A stretch of 6,677 nt of DNA from Chitinophagaceae bacterium (GTDB taxonomy: Bacteria; Bacteroidota; Bacteroidia; Chitinophagales; Chitinophagaceae). This document shows positions 5,353 through 6,677 of the stretch, one piece after another (within the stretch, counting starts at the first letter, position 1; every line of letters begins with the position of its first letter). Location of the stretch: the NCBI GenBank assembly GCA_947378615.1, contig CANCKV010000183.1, forward strand, positions 1 to 6,677. Reading direction: 5' to 3'. The notes below the pieces were generated by a model. The model made no database searches, had not been told where the DNA came from, and saw only the letters and a program-made list of their open reading frames with translations. Made by a program: the position numbers and the translations under genes.

Positions 5353-6186
5353 TTAATAAAAGTTCTGTTTGTTGGTTTTGTTCCAAGTCATGACGATTAT
5401 CAATCCCACAATTGCACCACCTACATGTGCCCAACGTGCAACATTATCTCCTGCTGCATTTTTTACGGCAAAGAATAATTCATATCCAAAATAAGCTAGA
5501 CCTGCCCATTTAGCTTTGACTGGAAAGAAAAAATAGAAGTATAGGTAAGTGTTGGGAAACAGATAGACAAATGCTGCGAGAACTCCAAATACAGCACCAC
5601 TTGCACCGATTGTGGGTGTATTAATCTTCATTTTATAATATTCAGAAATTACATCGAGTAATTGCCCCCCTGCTTGATGGTCGTCAGGATGAACTCGCAG
5701 ATAAGCTAGTCCATCAACATTCAGCATGATGTGGTGATGATTTACAAATGCCAACATTGCCTCGGAAGCACCTGATTTTCCACTTGTATGAAGAGCTACG
5801 ATATCTAAATAATCATTAGTAAGATGAGAAATCTCAATATTCAAAAAAACTAGATGTAAAAATGCAGCGCCAAGACCACAAATAATATAAAAGGTCAGAA
5901 AACGTTTGGCTCCCCACAGATTTTCAAGTACAGAACCAAACATCCACAGTCCAAACATGTTTCCAAAAATATGCATAATATCATTGTGCATAAAGAGGTG
6001 GGAAATTAGTTGCCAAGGTTGGAATAAAGGACTTTTCCAAGTATGAAGAGCAAATAAATTCTCCATAGGAATATCCATTTGCTTGGCGATTGTGTTTTGA
6101 GCCAAAAAGAAAAGCACATTGATGATGAGCAGGTTCTTTATAATTGAAGGCAAAACCTGAAACCTACCTGGTCTAAATTCGTTCAT
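5353..6186 (-). CDS. Rhomboid-family intramembrane serine protease, catalytically intact (rhomboid A)
   Basis: Rhomboids cut membrane proteins within or near their membrane segments. This 277-residue protein has an N-terminal membrane segment (about 15-34), then His67, His72 and Asn76 (HIFGN) at the start of the next segment, the catalytic Ser196 in GASGAVFG and the catalytic His254 in WAHVGG. The Ser/His dyad and the oxyanion-site residues are therefore all present. A long segment of about 75 residues (roughly 116-190) separates the third and fourth membrane segments and contains seven histidines, including HHH at 150-152 and HPDDH at 166-170. As I recall, Bacteroidota rhomboids often carry an insertion here, but I cannot judge whether this length is usual. 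ATG 6186 is the start, with no purine-rich ribosome-binding site. The gene probably heads a four-gene unit with rhomboid B, EEP1 and EEP2. No convincing promoter was found upstream. The natural substrate is unknown. Confidence 0.93.
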   Translation of the reverse strand: MNEFRPGRFQVLPSIIKNLLIINVLFFLAQNTIAKQMDIPMENLFALHTWKSPLFQPWQLISHLFMHNDIMHIFGNMFGLWMFGSVLENLWGAKRFLTFYIICGLGAAFLHLVFLNIEISHLTNDYLDIVALHTSGKSGASEAMLAFVNHHHIMLNVDGLAYLRVHPDDHQAGGQLLDVISEYYKMKINTPTIGASGAVFGVLAAFVYLFPNTYLYFYFFFPVKAKWAGLAYFGYELFFAVKNAAGDNVARWAHVGGAIVGLIIVMTWNKTNKQNFY

Positions 6187-6372
6187 ATTCTTATTTAATA
6201 ATTAGTTAGTGATTGAAAACATTTCTTCGTATTAATTTATAAGTTATAAGTATTAAGTAATAGGTTAAAGTCTAATTATAAGAATTCAGGTATTATTTAA
6301 TACTGGTAAGTAATTCCTTTTAAATATAGATGAAGACATATCACGTTATACTTATTACCTAATACCTATTAC
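6187..6372. other. Repeat-rich spacer between the rlmD-like gene and rhomboid A
   Basis: There is no gene here. The 186 bases are dominated by two inverted arrays of 7-bp repeats near each end, plus a small internal hairpin (GTATT/AATAC, 6290-6303, loop ATTT). Further AAGTAAT-like words occur in the middle (6308-6314). The size and structure suggest that the rlmD-like gene ends its own transcript and that rhomboid A starts a new one, although I see no clear -7/-33 promoter for it. Confidence 0.6.
6238..6265 (+). repeat. 7-bp tandem repeat array, left arm
   Basis: Four head-to-tail units read TATAAGT, TATAAGT, ATTAAGT and AATAGGT. Its right part, TTAAGTAATAGGT (6253-6265), is the exact reverse complement of 6364-6376 at the end of the rlmD-like gene. 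The array lies about 50 bases upstream of the rhomboid A start. Confidence 0.65.
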
Positions 6373-6374
6373 TT
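6347..6374 (-). repeat. 7-bp tandem repeat array, right arm, starting in the rlmD-like stop codon
   Basis: On the minus strand four units read AAGTAAT, AGGTATT, AGGTAAT and AAGTATA. The first begins on the AA of the TAA stop codon (6375-6373). With the left array it can form a 13-bp perfect stem (6364-6376 with 6253-6265) around a 98-base loop. Other registers also pair, for example ATAAGTAT with ATACTTAT. This could aid transcript termination or protect the 3' end, which is speculation. Confidence 0.65.
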
Positions 6375-6677
6375 AAGACTCCTTCCTCAACTTTAATTGA
6401 ACAACATTTTCAATATGATGTGTATGAGGAAACATATCAACAGGCTGTATTTTTGTGACGATATATTTTTCGTCAAGTAATGCTAAATCGCGCGCCTGAG
6501 TAGCAGGATTACAACTAACATATACTATCAATGGAGCTTCAATTTCCAACAACTTTTTCACCAACTTTTCATGCATTCCTGCTCTAGGAGGATCGGTTAT
6601 CACAACATCAGGCTTGCCGTGGGTTGCAAAAAAATCATCATTGCAAATAGATATTACATCACCTGCCACAAAAAAAG
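6373..6677 (-). CDS. rlmD: C-terminal part of an RlmD/RumA-type 23S rRNA (uracil-C5) methyltransferase
   Basis: The last 101 or so codons are visible; the frame stays open to the right edge, so the start lies outside. TrmA/RumA-family enzymes transfer a methyl group from S-adenosylmethionine to C5 of a uracil, in RlmD U1939 of 23S rRNA. The diagnostic motifs are present in order on the minus strand: DPPRAGM (DPPR at 6594-6583), SCNPATQARDL with the nucleophilic Cys at 6513-6511, and DMFPHTHHIE with the conserved Glu at 6411-6409. The SCNPATQARDL and QPVDMFPHTHH wording is characteristic of bacterial RlmD-like proteins. The N-terminal TRAM and iron-sulfur regions are not in view, so a related paralogue (RlmC, RlmCD) cannot be excluded. 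The gene ends with TAA at 6375-6373, where a 7-bp repeat array begins. Confidence 0.9.
   Translation of the reverse strand, partial: FFVAGDVISICNDDFFATHGKPDVVITDPPRAGMHEKLVKKLLEIEAPLIVYVSCNPATQARDLALLDEKYIVTKIQPVDMFPHTHHIENVVQLKLRKES

Noticed and set aside
1..6677. CRISPR arrays, insertion sequences, tRNA/rRNA genes, riboswitches
   Set aside because: I looked for regularly spaced direct repeats, transposase motifs, terminal inverted repeats and tRNA-like cloverleaves and saw none. The 63-bp repeat is coding, and the 7-bp arrays have no spacers.

Overview
The window looks like an ordinary chromosomal stretch from an AT-rich member of the Bacteroidota (Chitinophagales/Sphingobacteriales-like; the exact lineage is a guess). 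The signs are a stand-alone pheS without pheT beside it, a candidate promoter close to the Bacteroidota pattern (TTG, spacer, TAnnTTTG), no purine-rich Shine-Dalgarno sequences, a tandem rhomboid pair followed by membrane-anchored endonuclease/exonuclease/phosphatase (EEP) proteins, and an N-terminal coiled-coil repeat of a kind common in sensor kinases of this phylum.

Layout. Positions 1-183 (minus) hold the first 61 codons of a gene that leaves the left edge; they are almost entirely a 21-residue coiled-coil repeat. A gene-free divergent spacer of about 650 bases follows. pheS (830-1861, plus) encodes the phenylalanyl-tRNA synthetase alpha subunit. Past a 189-base convergent spacer, everything is on the minus strand, in transcription order from the right: the 3' end of an RlmD/RumA-type rRNA uracil-C5 methyltransferase (6677-6373), a 186-base repeat-rich spacer, rhomboid A (6186-5353), rhomboid B (about 5286-4363), EEP1 (4352-3210) and EEP2 (3187-2051). 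The last four are close together and probably co-transcribed.

How the genes relate. The four-gene run encodes only predicted inner-membrane proteins in two paralogous pairs, and each pair has one canonical and one drifted member. Rhomboid A has the full protease signature (H72/N76, S196, H254). Rhomboid B keeps only the catalytic His: the Ser position is Gly and the HxxxN motif is DxxxT, so it reads as a pseudoprotease. EEP2 has the full metal/phosphodiesterase signature; EEP1 has Asp for the metal-binding Glu. Both EEP proteins have three N-terminal membrane segments that would put the catalytic domain on the periplasmic side.

Outside the genes the clearest unexplained structure is a family of degenerate 7-bp-period tandem repeats. 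One array starts on the last two bases of the pheS stop codon. Another starts on the last two bases of the rlmD stop codon and faces a third, inverted array, with which it shares a 13-base perfect inverted match.
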